Part shown: piece by piece, positions 40,525 through 51,265 of the stretch
How positions within the stretch are numbered: the first letter of the stretch is position 1
How the letters are laid out: each line of letters opens with the position of its first letter
Assembly (NCBI RefSeq): GCF_900880675.1
Contig: NC_044191.1
Span: forward strand, 18,657,728-18,721,727
Direction of reading: 5' to 3'
Source of the DNA: Sparus aurata
Lineage: Eukaryota > Chordata > Actinopteri > Spariformes > Sparidae
DNA: 64,000 nucleotides
Notes under the pieces: model-generated
Databases searched by the model: none
Seen by the model: the letters and a program-made list of their open reading frames with translations, nothing else
What the model was told of the DNA's origin: nothing
Made by a program: the position numbers and the translations under genes

Positions 40525-41740
40525 CAACTTATACATGACGGAGTCCGACAGATACTGTCTCTGTGTGTTTTGAATGTCAAGAAATGCATCACCGCCTGCA
40601 TAACTCTGAAACATGCATTTCTGACAAAATTTGCTTGATTACACGTTTAATCTCTGATAAATTGTGATGTGATTGCTAAGAAGAGTTCTCAGTGTGACTT
40701 TCACATTGAAGCTGAAGCAGTTAGCGCTGGCTAATGTAGGTTAGTGACTGTGATGACCTGCTTCATTGCCCACAGGCTCTTCAGTAAGTGAGCTGTGGCT
40801 CTTGATCACATATCCTGCAGGATGTGTAGTTCGGGTAGATCCCCACGGATGCAACACACCTCGGTACATATGGTTGCATCCATTACACAAGCTGGCTGTG
40901 TGAAGTCACTTCCAACTCAAATAAGTAATCACCCTCACCCTCCTTAAACCCTCCCCAAACGCTCTGTAAAAACACACAGATCAACACACACTCATGTGCT
41001 CCAAGCTGCTCTCAAGGAAAAACTGACAATATCAAGAAGCCCTACGTTACTAAATAAAGGGTTAAGAATAGCTCACTTAAATATGTGTAGTTCAAGGAAA
41101 TAAATACAGGATACTTCACACACATGTACATAATATGGGACATTTAAACAGGTGAGACAACATAAGACAACAATGAATAACTGTGTAGAGACAAGGAAGT
41201 GTTACCCTTTTCTTTCTTTTATGGAAAAATATCACTGTATGTGAATCTGAAGAGATACCTGATAGTACCTGTCATTCTTTTAAGACATCTGAAGGACTTT
41301 TTTATAATCCTCCCATGTAGAACTGGGCGATATAGAGAGCAATAAATTACAAAAGAATGTTTGAAGTCATAGTTCAATGTATTTATAATAAATAAGAGTA
41401 CTTAAACATGGTCCTGGTTTTCTGCTAAATTTATGACATTGATGGAGAGAAAGATCCATTTTGATTTATTCTTAAACACAGGATTTGTGTTGCTTTATTG
41501 ATGACATCGTATCTCTAAGAGATGGCATAATTATGTAGTGATATCTATTGAACTTGTCAGATTTTAAATGATTGTGTTGTTTTCTCTCAGTGTTTGCAAA
41601 TATATTGTTAAGTCTTATGGATTTCTCATCTTCTGTCATGTTTTTTTTATTCTTTCGTTGAATGTTGTAAATACATTAAGTGGATCCCAGAAGGAGTAGC
41701 TACTGTTGTTGTTACAGTAGCTAACAGGGATCTGAGTAAA

Positions 41741-41850
41741 CACACAAACACACGCACACATGCTCTCCTCAAGGGATATCCAGAAAAAGGGGAACACACA
41801 CATACACACACTTACGCTCCTAAAAGGATATCCAGAAAGGGGACATAAGT
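41741..41850. repeat. Degenerate duplication with CA-rich spacer
   Basis: A block containing ggatatccagaaa...gggga occurs twice (about 41774-41792 and 41826-41843), separated by CA-rich sequence with a period of about 52 bp. Confidence 0.6.
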
Positions 41851-42044
41851 AAAGCCTGCCAGAAAAAGGGCTCCCACCTAAAAACATTCCTGTAGTACAG
41901 GCCGTGTTTTCCTTACCCCAACAAATTTACACAGTTGTTAGTGATGGCCCGGGATTCCTCCTGAAGCACAGCCCACCAATAATAAACAGTATGGCAGCTG
42001 ACACCACAAGACACCTGCACAGCTCCCTGACACTGCAGGATTGT

Positions 42045-42150
42045 TCCCAGGGAGTGGGGGGGTTGGTGTGGGCAGAGGTGGGCTGGAGAATGGAGGGAGG
42101 AGGGGTCCATGGGGGCTGGTGGTGTGTGTGTGGGTGGGGGGTGGTTTCTC
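42045..42150 (+). other. G-run-rich segment
   Basis: Repeated runs of three to seven G on the + strand, separated by T/G/A-rich spacers. It is compatible with G-quadruplex formation, though several spacers exceed seven bases. Confidence 0.5.
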
Positions 42151-42474
42151 TAAAAGCAGTCAGTGTTGTACACAGGTTAGTCACTGCTGGTGTTAGCTGG
42201 TGACAAACATACATAAGTGACTTGAAACAGCTTTGTAGAGATATTCGGTCATAAACATGTTTTACAGCTTCACTTTCTCACTCTGACTGACGCATGGACA
42301 TTATAATTGGTTTGATCTGAATTATGAATGTGTAGTGTTAAACATCTTGTCTTATCTGCACTTCCCCGACAAAAGAGCTGAGACAGAATAGAACATACAC
42401 GTTATAAAATTCCTGAAACGTCTCAACAGTTAATTCGATTAGCCAATTAACAGAAAGTTAATCGACAAATGTGT

Positions 42475-42987
42475 TTAAACGTCCGATGTGTAGGATTTAG
42501 CCTCACCTAGTGGTGTGGTTGCAGGTTGCAACTGACAGAATAGCCCCCGTCTCAGCCAACAGTGACTGCTACTGCAAAGAAACAGGAGAGGCTCTCTCTA
42601 AAGCCAGTGTTTGGGGTGCCGTTTAGCTCAGTGGGTAGAGCGGGTGTCCCATGTACAGAGGCTTTGTCCTCGCTGCAGTGGTCCCTTTGCTGCAGGTCAC
42701 TCCCCCTCTCTCTCCACCTGTTTCCTGTCACGTCTTGAGCTGTTCTATCAATTAAAAGCCAAAAGGCCAACAAAATATTTCAGAAAAAAAAGCCAGCATT
42801 TGTCTGTCCACTCCTGTAGAAAGATGGCAGTATAACATGTTGGACTTTGCGCAAAAGGTTATGGATAAGCAATCATTTTAAGGTTACAAAAACAAAACAA
42901 TTTGTTTCTTAATTATTGTATATAAAATTAATATTATTTTAAATTTCTGCCAATAAATCCCCCTTAATCCGCAAACTGGACCTTTAG
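42475..42987. mobile_element. MITE-like element interrupted by a SINE
   Basis: The left end ttaaacgtccgatgtgtagg (from 42475) and right end caaactggacctttag (to 42987) are degenerate inverted repeats. The interior (cacctagtggtgtggttgca; tctgtccactcctgtagaaa) matches a teleost repeat family I recognise, though I cannot name it. A SINE occupies 42614-42790. The element without it would be about 330 bp. No coding capacity. Confidence 0.65.
42614..42790 (+). repeat. tRNA-derived SINE (family A), nested copy with target-site duplication
   Basis: Starts gggtgccgtttagctcagtg with a good A box and catgtacagaggctttgtcc. It continues with ccctttgctgcaggtcactc and ccccctctctctccacctg, and ends in an A run. 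The flanks agccagtgtttg (42602-42613) and agccagcatttg (42791-42802) are a 12-bp duplication with two mismatches, marking insertion into the MITE. The B-box segment is missing: the text passes from gcagtggtcc directly to ctttgctgc, where the 43408 copy has about 20 more bases including the B box. Confidence 0.85.
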
Positions 42988-43407
42988 GTAATTTATTGAG
43001 CAAAACTGCCACACAGTTGCTGGTTCCTTTTTTTACAATGTGAAAACTTTATCATTATATTACTGTCAATTTCAATGAGTTTGGAACATTTTCTGCTCAG
43101 AGAAAAAGGAAAGTGATTATTTGAGAATACAAAAAATAATTAGTTGGAGCCATATACACAATGGCACAGTACAGGAAACATAATGCTTTATTATGGACAG
43201 CATTGCAACATTTGTACTATAATATCAAGAAGTAGATGTTAAGCAAATGTCAGTAAGCTTAATATAATTTGCCTTCGGTTTGGTTTCGTATCATTTGACA
43301 AAATCACATCTTTGTGTTTTTGTACAGTAACCAAAACAGACCCTTTTTCAATACTTAGCTTTTGGAAATGTACTGCAAATGTGTTTTTCTACATCACAGT
43401 TTTCAAA

Positions 43408-43594
43408 GTGCCATTTAGCTCAGTTGGCAGAGTGTGCGTCCCATGTGCTGAGGCTCTGCATCGGACCTGGGTTCGACTCCCGGCCTGGGTCCCTTTGCTG
43501 CGTGTCACTCCCCCTCTCTCTCCCCCTGTTGCCTGTCATATCTTCAGCTGACCTACCAATAAAGCCATAAAGAGGCCAAAAAATATATATATAT
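43408..43594 (+). repeat. tRNA-derived SINE (family A), copy with intact pol III boxes
   Basis: A-box region tagctcagttgg (43416-43427) and B box ggttcgactcc (43470-43480) match the RNA polymerase III internal promoter consensus. The body ccctttgctgcgtgtcactc, ccccctctctctccccctg and tcttcagctgacctaccaat is followed by an A/T-rich tail (aaaaaatatatat). The copy is best explained as a SINE, since the tRNA-like part cannot form a complete tRNA with the body attached. The start is placed where similarity to the 42614 copy begins. Confidence 0.85.
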
Positions 43595-44448
43595 TGTGAT
43601 ATTAGAAATTTTACTTGTAACCATACAGTATAGACTCTATACTGTTTATACTATAGAGGTTCAACACCCCTCCCCTAGTTCACTCTCTTTAGGCATTCTG
43701 CCTTTTTGTGTGATACACACCACACAAACAAACGCACTCACTCTCTCACTCACTCAGAAATACACTCCTCTTGCCACAGGAAGTCAGGTGGTCCATCCTT
43801 TGTGTCCCCACCTGTAGGACATTGTCAAAGCACAAAAGAGGGGCACAGTACGTGTCAGCCTTCTGTCAGCTTCTGTTTGACTTGAATTTGTAAATCCCTC
43901 TCTTTCAGCCGTGGGGCTTTGAAAGATTAGCCAAAGGTCTGTGGAGTAGTTCACATCTGTGTAGGTTTGACTTATTGTCAAGGGGCAGGGGATCTCTGCG
44001 CAGCTTTCACAGACCACAATAATTACGATTGTCAACACTGTTCAAGTTTCACTGTTTTCTGAGCGCACAAACATGTTCATGGTGGATTTTTTTGGAGGGT
44101 GGGGTACCAAGGAAGATTTGGGAGGCTTTGTTGTGTTAATTAACTGGACAGATCGTGGATTTAAAGGAAACTCCTGCTCTACTGTTTCTTTACCGGTTTA
44201 TCCAACCTTTATCTTAAGGTCACTGGTGTTTTCCTTCAGCCAGCTGAAATTTCAACCATGAACACACACAAAAAAAGGAGCAAACTGAATATTGAGTATC
44301 ACAAAGAGCCAGAATCTCTACCTGGAACCTGGGCAGCGCTCAGCTTCCACTAACCAGACTGGTGTTTGCCATAAAGCGGGGGGCCTCTCACTCGCTGCCC
44401 TGTGAGGTCACAGCACCTGTTCTTGGTAATTGCTGCCAGGTGACGTAA

Positions 44449-44485
44449 GACCTCCACTTGTTTTCCATGATGTAAGGTGGAGGTC
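44449..44485. other. Hairpin with 9-bp arms
   Basis: gacctccac (44449-44457) and gtggaggtc (44477-44485) are exact inverted repeats with a 19-base loop, in a locally G+C-rich stretch (about 44330-44520). It could be a decayed element or a conserved non-coding segment; nothing decides. Confidence 0.5.
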
Positions 44486-47400
44486 CCCCAGCTCCCTCCA
44501 ACACAGAGGCTGGAAAGTCATGTTGGTTGTTTGCAGTAAATAAGCATGTCAGGCTCCATCGTTTTTTCCCACAGTTCCCTGGAAAGAAATCAACTTTGGC
44601 TTACCTGTCGAAGGCGAGTGAGGAGAACAAAACTTAATCTTGCCCTTTATCGAGGAAGTTTCCATTACTCTTCTAAACTGTGTTGCACAATGAATAAGGC
44701 TAATCATTTTTGTGATACATGTTCTGTTTTTTCCAAGAAGCAGATGGCAAAAGACCAGAACTTAAAAGATTTTTCATCTTCATTTTATGTTTTTCTGCAG
44801 CTCTGAAAAGTCTTTCAAACAAGAAAAGACATGGAGCAAAACTGTGTTAACGGCATGATTAATACATACAATAATTCCACTGTAATGTGACTTTAGTCTA
44901 ATTATTTTTAGATTTGGTGGATATTCGTTTATTTTGAATACCATTGTACTAGGGATGGAGCAGTTTCTTACAACCCGTATTTACATTTTATTATTTTATT
45001 CAAAATCTGAAAAGAAATCCCATGACAAAGTACTGTGTAAATGTAAAATGTTATCAGTGCTGGCATATTTAGCAAACTGGCCTTTTTGATTGATGTATCC
45101 CTCATAGACGAGTTGAACTGATATTTTTATCGCCACTACCCAAATGTTACTCGCCTCCTTTTCCTTTGCCTTGTCCACCTGATGATATCTTTTCAAGGCT
45201 GGCTGCAGGAGGACAGAAGCCAGTAGATAGGGTATCTGGTCCAGGCCTCCAGCCAGCTGTGAACCTGATAGCATCTGTTTTAAACGTTTGAGAGGCAGAG
45301 AGAAAGGAGCCCTCTTTTCTTCTGAGCTCTGGAGCGCTAGTTATCTCACGCCTTTTTAGTAAAGGGATCCACAGATGGCCCGTGTCCTGACAGTTATACA
45401 AATGTGATATCACGAGCTGAGGTATTCACTTGGGTCCACTTACTGTGTTACTGTAGGCCGATAAGTGGGACTCATTCAGGCTCAGAGTAAACAAGAGAAG
45501 TAAGACACAAAAAGAGTCCTCTTTTTTTCTCAGAAACAAAGAAAAGCTTTTTATCCTTGGCAGACAAAACAACCTCTTCACACCTGAGCGTGTCTTCTGT
45601 TTGTAGTTCTTCTCATCCATTGTCATCGTGTGTTATCTAAACCATCAAATCGACATGAAAAGATCATTTCATGTCTTGCTGTCACCTGAGGGGATCTGGA
45701 CAACTTGCCTTTCATTGGCTTTGTCTTGATGCGATGACAAAGCCATTTGTCATCCTTATTTTTCAGGTTATGTCTGGCTTGAGCACACTTCAAAGTATTG
45801 AGCAGCCGGATGACTGTCTTTAGATTTATGTGTTTTGTTTACGTTGGAGAATCCGAGCAGTGTTGAGTTCTAATCAGAAATCTGTGTTTGGGTTATAGAC
45901 AGCCAACCTGTCGCCTTCACATCCAGTGGTTTCCCTGTCTTTCCTTTATTTGATAAATGTTTTCCCTAGGTAGCAATTGTAGAGAGCGAGATGTCTGACC
46001 TGTTTCAAACAGGGGCTGTGCAGTTCGTGGCAGGTGTCTTAACCCCTCAGGTAATTTTTGGCTGTTGTATTCATATTTTGAGCCTTTTTTGCCAAACAAA
46101 AATGTAATTGTTTTTTGTTGCATTTAACAAAATACTACTCAGGTTCTTGGGTCTGAGTGTCCATACCTTGTTATCAGATGTGCTCATAGGGTACATCACA
46201 GTGATAGTCATAGATGTCTGCCAGCCCCTTTTGAAGCTGGTTTATTGAAAAAAAAAAAAAAGAGGTTTGGATGTGGGTCCGATTGAGGTCTCGTCCAAAG
46301 ACCTCCACATCAAAGCACATCTTCATGTGGTTTTACATGTGATTACAAAGGCGAGTGAGTCGGCGATTGTTAAATCAAGGCGATTGATTGGTCGTAATGA
46401 GAGTAGTGAAAATGTTCAGAAGAATGAAATAATCATGGATATGCTTTCCACTTTTTTCTGTCTGACTTAAGTCAGGAAAGATCAGTTTAATATAGTACTG
46501 TACCTACGGCAAAATCATTCTCATGTTCAGTCCACATTGCCTGCATGAGCAGCGTGTGACTGCTGCATTGCTAAACTGCTACAACTATGTGTATGCTGCA
46601 CCACTATCTTTCTACATGGAGTTAGCCTTTGAAAATGATCAATTGATGACGTGATTTTCCTTTACCCTCATTGAAAGAGGGAGCACAGGAAAAATACTGC
46701 CTCTCACCTGTCTTGTTTATTCTTTTCATGTATGTGACATATTCTACATATATAGATTGAAAGTGTAGTGCAACGCTGGTATAATGATGATATGACTGTC
46801 CACGGCTTGTTTTCAGGTCTATTTTTCCTGATAACATCATGCCTGACAGGAAAAAATAGCTCCAAACCTCCTGGTGACGCACCTCTGCAGCTTCACGCCG
46901 CGCTGCTCACGCTGGCTGTGTGGCAATTTGGATTCCTACGTTCCGATTACATTGAGGCTGAAACTATGAAAGGATGCCTTAAATTGTGATACATCCATCA
47001 CTCCACTCTAAATCCTTTAAATGTGGAAGGTTATTGCTTTTATCACTGTTTTAAGGACCCTGTTGGGGCCTCTGTCTTTACCTGACTTCCACCCTTTTCA
47101 CACAACTTACAGTGTGAAGTTTAAGCTCAGGATTGCACACTTCATGTCATTTCAAGCTAAATTCTTGCCTGGACTGTAGGAGTGAATTGAGACTCTAGTT
47201 ACTGTAAGTCGAAGGATTCAGCTTGAGTCCCACGCACTTATCTGAGCAGGATATTCTGTAGACGGCCCATCTCGGTGAGCTGAGGCCATCGCAGCATTAG
47301 CTGGGGTCGTTTGTGATTTGGACCTGATTCAAAGTATAACACGAGCCTCTGTATTTCAAAGTGGGAGGATTTGAAACAGATCCCCTCTATCTGTCCACTT

Positions 47401-47506
47401 TTAACAAGTTACATTGGCCTTTCTGGCTTTTACTCAGGAGAGGCTTGATGGCCATGATTATTTACACAGAGGGTTTCCTTCTTTTTCTCTCTTTTTTTTG
47501 TTACAG

Positions 47507-47649
47507 TCGGTCATTTTCATAAGGGATCATAATACTGTTGGACAGGAAGTGTCTGGCTATATAGACTACGCCCACAGACTCAAGACCCAAGATTTTGAAC
47601 CATACTTCAGCGGAAAGAAGAGGCTCATGCCAGGACGCTCGGATTTATG
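47507..47649 (+). CDS. cfap299: CFAP299 internal coding exon (second in window)
   Basis: 143 bp starting in phase 0 with TCG and ending with two bases (TG) of a split codon. The translation begins SVIFIRDHN, contains GYIDYAHRLKT and GKKRLMPG, and ends at SDL. It aligns without gaps to the human segment that starts SVIFIRD and contains YIDYAHRLK, the most conserved block of the family as I recall it. The acceptor is a long pyrimidine tract ending ttacag at 47506 and the donor is gtaagt at 47650. The frame happens to stay open upstream to 47414, but that part has no homology and sits across the acceptor, so I treat it as intron. Confidence 0.95.
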
Positions 47650-48255
47650 GTAAGTCTCCTTCCATTGTAGCATGTCCACGTTGGTCGGGGAGGCCTTTAC
47701 TCGAGTGGGATTTGACAAGGTTTGAAGGGTAAGGAAATCTTATTATCCAGAATTAAAGACTCAGGTTGACGTGAGAGAGCAATAGGCTCAGAAGGAGCCG
47801 TGCAAAGGGCCAAAATAGTTAGTATGTACAGCACCAGCCCTTGTGGCCTCAGCATAGATGTGGAATAAATGCATAATTCTAAAGGAAAGCTGGGAAGAGC
47901 TGCCAAAGTGTTGAACCTGTCTGAACAAGTAGGCTTAAACCATGAGATTGTGATCTTTTCATGTTCTGCACATTTGTCATCACAGATAAATTTAATAGAT
48001 TTTATGGCCATGGGAGGCCTCGAGGTTACAGTGACAACTGAAGATACAATTATAAGATAAAGATAAACAAATTGATTGATTTACTTTTGGAGGCCCTGGA
48101 AATGTATTTACGTGACTGACTTTATGTGCTTCTATATGAACACACTAGCATGTGCTTTTCTTGTGATTTCAAATTTCTGTATTTGTGTTTTTGTCTGTGT
48201 TCTTCTTGCTAATCTGAAGTGGGATGCTTTTGAAAATTGTTTATGTTTTATGTGC

Positions 48256-48480
48256 AAGGTGCAATATGTAAGATTTTTAAATCTTCGAAAACATTTTAAA
48301 ATGAACATAAAATTATCAGGAGCTATTTCTACTTCATGAGGTCTTTGTATTGTGTTGTAGAGATACCTACTGAAGTTAGCATGCTAACTAGCTAGCCACA
48401 ACCTGTCCAGTCCACAGTTCCTCTGCTGGCAGTGAAAAGTTAGAATTGCAATGTTGGAGAAAAATACCGTGATCTGTCCC
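48256..48480 (+). mobile_element. MITE-like repeat with GTGCAATATGTAAG end, copy 3
   Basis: Starts aaggtgcaatatgtaagatt and includes gttagcatgctaactagcta, matching the copy at 19783. The right end runs directly into the repeat tail at about 48485, so its own right terminus is lost or hidden. Confidence 0.6.
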
Positions 48481-48484
48481 TTTA

Positions 48485-48640
48485 TGTCAACCCAAAATTT
48501 AATGAGGTCCCTAACGGGCTAGACCCATCCTCCATCCAAGTTTCGCTGAAATCTATTCAGTAGTTTTTGTTTAATCCTGCTCACAAACCAATCAACCAAC
48601 AAACAAAAGGGCGCAAAACATCTCCTCTGCGGCAGAAATA
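48485..48640 (+). repeat. Partial copy of the 16761-17161 element (3' half)
   Basis: Shares ccaagttt(c/g)g(c/t)(t/a)gaaat, gtagtttttgtttaatcctg and a ccaa-rich run with 16980-17161. It ends in ctcctctgcggcag, a degenerate form of ccttggccgagg. The 5' half, including the left inverted end, is absent. Confidence 0.65.
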
Positions 48641-51039
48641 ATTGTCAGTTTTAGCACTAATGAGGTGTTTTTCTGTGTGATTTCAAACACAGGTGTTGCG
48701 TGGTTTGTCTGAAAAGCCTTTTAGTTGCAAAATGCTCAGCTATATTCATCAGGTAGTTCAGGTAGACTTTGAAAACTACAAGCATCTACAAAAATCTGTA
48801 GAAAATTTAACACATGGGTGCTTTGAATTTGAAAACTAATTCTTCTGTTGCTTTAAATGGCATATTTATCCATGATACATCATGTACTGTATGTTGAACA
48901 ACTACATTCATCAGTGCCAATCGCACAGTTCCAGGCCAAACCACAAGTGAACTGCTGACCTTACAGTTGTAAGCTAAAGTCTAGTCTGTATCCCTCGTGG
49001 TGCAGGTGACATCTTTATAATTCGGTGTCTGTCAGGAGAGCTGTGTACATAGCGAGCTGTCAGCAAATTACTGGAGCCAGAACCATTCCCACATTCCACA
49101 TGCTCGTGCATAGTAACATATTACTAACATTTCAGATACGTGCGAGAAATCTCCTGAGGACAACCACAACTACTCAAGGGGTGAAGGAGAGTGTCTATGA
49201 CACGATTATTTTCAGAGTTCAGCCAAATTACATGCCCCCTCGATAACCTCACTGAACATGGTCCCTAATGTCCTGATGTGGACAGTTTCTGAAGGTAAAT
49301 GTTGTTTTATCCATGATCCGGATGTGATTTTCTCAGTTTAAACCATCATCCCTGGCGCCTTGAGCTTTTACTCTGCAGCTTAAATCAGAGCCAAATCACG
49401 AGTCACATTTTATGACAGAGGCCACTGGGGTGAACATTACGATCATGGATGTTGTAAACAGATCCCCAGTTTGACCATACCGTTTAAGTATTTGGAAGTG
49501 AAGTGATATACAGTGTACCTGAAATGACCATTATCATTGTTCATGGCAATGTAAAAAACTGCTTGTCAGTGCGACTAAAATAAGTGCAGTAAGGTCAAAG
49601 TACAGTAGCTCACTTGAAGCACTTTCTCTCAAAAAAGCAGTGGTTTAGGTAGCATGTTTAAACTGGATGTAGGTACAGACAGCCCAGCCCAAACTAGAAA
49701 AGAGTACGGATGTAAAATAAATAAAACTGAATTTTCCTGCAGATTTAACAAGAAGGTGCAACTAGTAGCTTTTTTCTGGGCCGGTCACATGCTGGCTCTA
49801 TCAGCGGATGGAGTTTGTCATTCTCCATGATAGCTGCTTACTTTGCGAAACAGCTGGATTTGTAAGATCGCGTGAATCTCGTGAATCAAACTTGATAGGC
49901 TTCAAGCTATGTAGTTTGTATTTGTAGTTTAGATTTGACATCCGGCAAAGAGGCATTTGAGAACAATTGCGGCTCCTCAATAAATTAGTAAAGCTGCTGC
50001 TATAGCATCAGTTATAACAGAACTGGAGAGTTTATTCACTTGAAAGAAGAGCAAAGAATGGCTTTTCTCGAAGATAAGATGTTTTCATTCTTCTCTCGAC
50101 TGGCTTCGGTTAGCATTTGATTAACCACTACGTCACGTAGTGTGCTGATCTTATTGGTTGAAGTTAGCCCATAATACATGGTGATTTGCCAGAGATGGTG
50201 GTGGTGATTTTCCAATCACCATGAAAGGATATTTTAAAGTTGCCTGCCCTTTATAAGAAACAGTTTCTAAGGATGGCTTCCCAGTTGGTGCTATGTAACA
50301 AATCATCAGATATGTCAGGTTCCACAGCTGCATCCTCTGATGAAAAATATGAGATGCAATTAAAAGCTCCAGAAATGCAAAAATAATAGTTTTTTTCGTT
50401 GAAACTAGTGTTTCCATGGTCAAGAATGAATGTTCATGAGAGCACTTAATGTTTTTTTAGCTTACTATATTGTCGCAAAAGTGATTGCTGGCGTGTTTTT
50501 GCAGCCCTTGTTTATTCACCACCAATGTAGCTCCAGCTTGTTAGCAACAAACATAACCACCACCCAGTCATAAAGTCTTGGGGTGAGCGCAAATGTTTGG
50601 GTCATGCAAAACATTTTCAGCGCATATTCACACTCATTTGTGCCATTATTAATGTCAGTTAATGTAGATATTCTGTTATTTATCAACCGTTCTAAGAAGT
50701 TTCAAGGCCGAAATATCCATGTTGATATTAAAAATGTGGTACATTCAGTTTGCAGAAGAGGGTTTGCTGTGACAGCATTCAGGGGACAACAAGAGTGACA
50801 GTCTGTGTTTTATTTTTGGAAGTGGTTTTCCCTTTCTTTGAAACCGAAGTGTCAGACATACGAAGCTTTGTTGTTTTATTTATCCATTTCTCACCATGTG
50901 TTCTGACACACAACCCCTCTCGTGGCCTTGAACTCGGCCTCCTCTCTGGCAAGTGGAAGCCCTAACAAGCTGTAGGTGTGAGTCATCGAGCGAGCATGCC
51001 TGGAGGTATTGCCTGCTCCCTAATGATGCTTTTATGAGG

Positions 51040-51265
51040 CTTTCCCCCTACACAGGTCTCCCTGCCCTCCCTCCATCTGACATCTGACTTCCCTCTCCCC
51101 CTCTCCTTCTCTTTTTTCACGCACTATAACTCCACTTGATCAGATTTACTCTTCTCCAACTTTTCTAACCTTGCATTCTAAGCTTTGCTACCTCTCCCCT
51201 TCCCCTCCCCACCTCCTATGTCATCCTCCACCCCTAACCCACACCCTCCCACCCACCCCCCCTTT
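51040..51265. other. Polypyrimidine-rich tract
   Basis: Strongly C/T-rich on the + strand with runs such as ctctccccttcccctcccca and cccaccccccc. It could form triplex or minus-strand G-quadruplex structures. No gene feature is associated. Confidence 0.7.

Larger units (their letters stand above)
4143..47506 (+). other. CFAP299 intron of about 43.4 kb
   Basis: Bounded by gtgagt (4143) and ttacag (47506). It carries the repeats listed separately between 5.1 and 43.6 kb. I see nothing recognisable in about 6.2-14.5 kb, 17.2-19.7 kb, 22.4-24.5 kb, 33.5-40.3 kb and 43.6-47.5 kb apart from short homopolymer runs. No nested host gene on either strand is supported. Sequence around 29148-29240 (CpG-rich, with a repeated tgtcacaatgtcaca pattern) and 18240-18720 (locally G+C-richer) looks less random than its surroundings, but I cannot assign either. 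Confidence 0.9.

Noticed and set aside
43408..43480. Possible tRNA gene because of good A and B boxes
   Set aside because: The tRNA-like part is followed by the family body shared with two other copies and ends in an A/T-rich tail, so it is a SINE.
47414..47506. In-frame open extension upstream of the second CFAP299 exon
   Set aside because: It crosses a strong polypyrimidine tract and ttacag acceptor, and the extension has no homology to the family, so it is intron that happens to lack stops.
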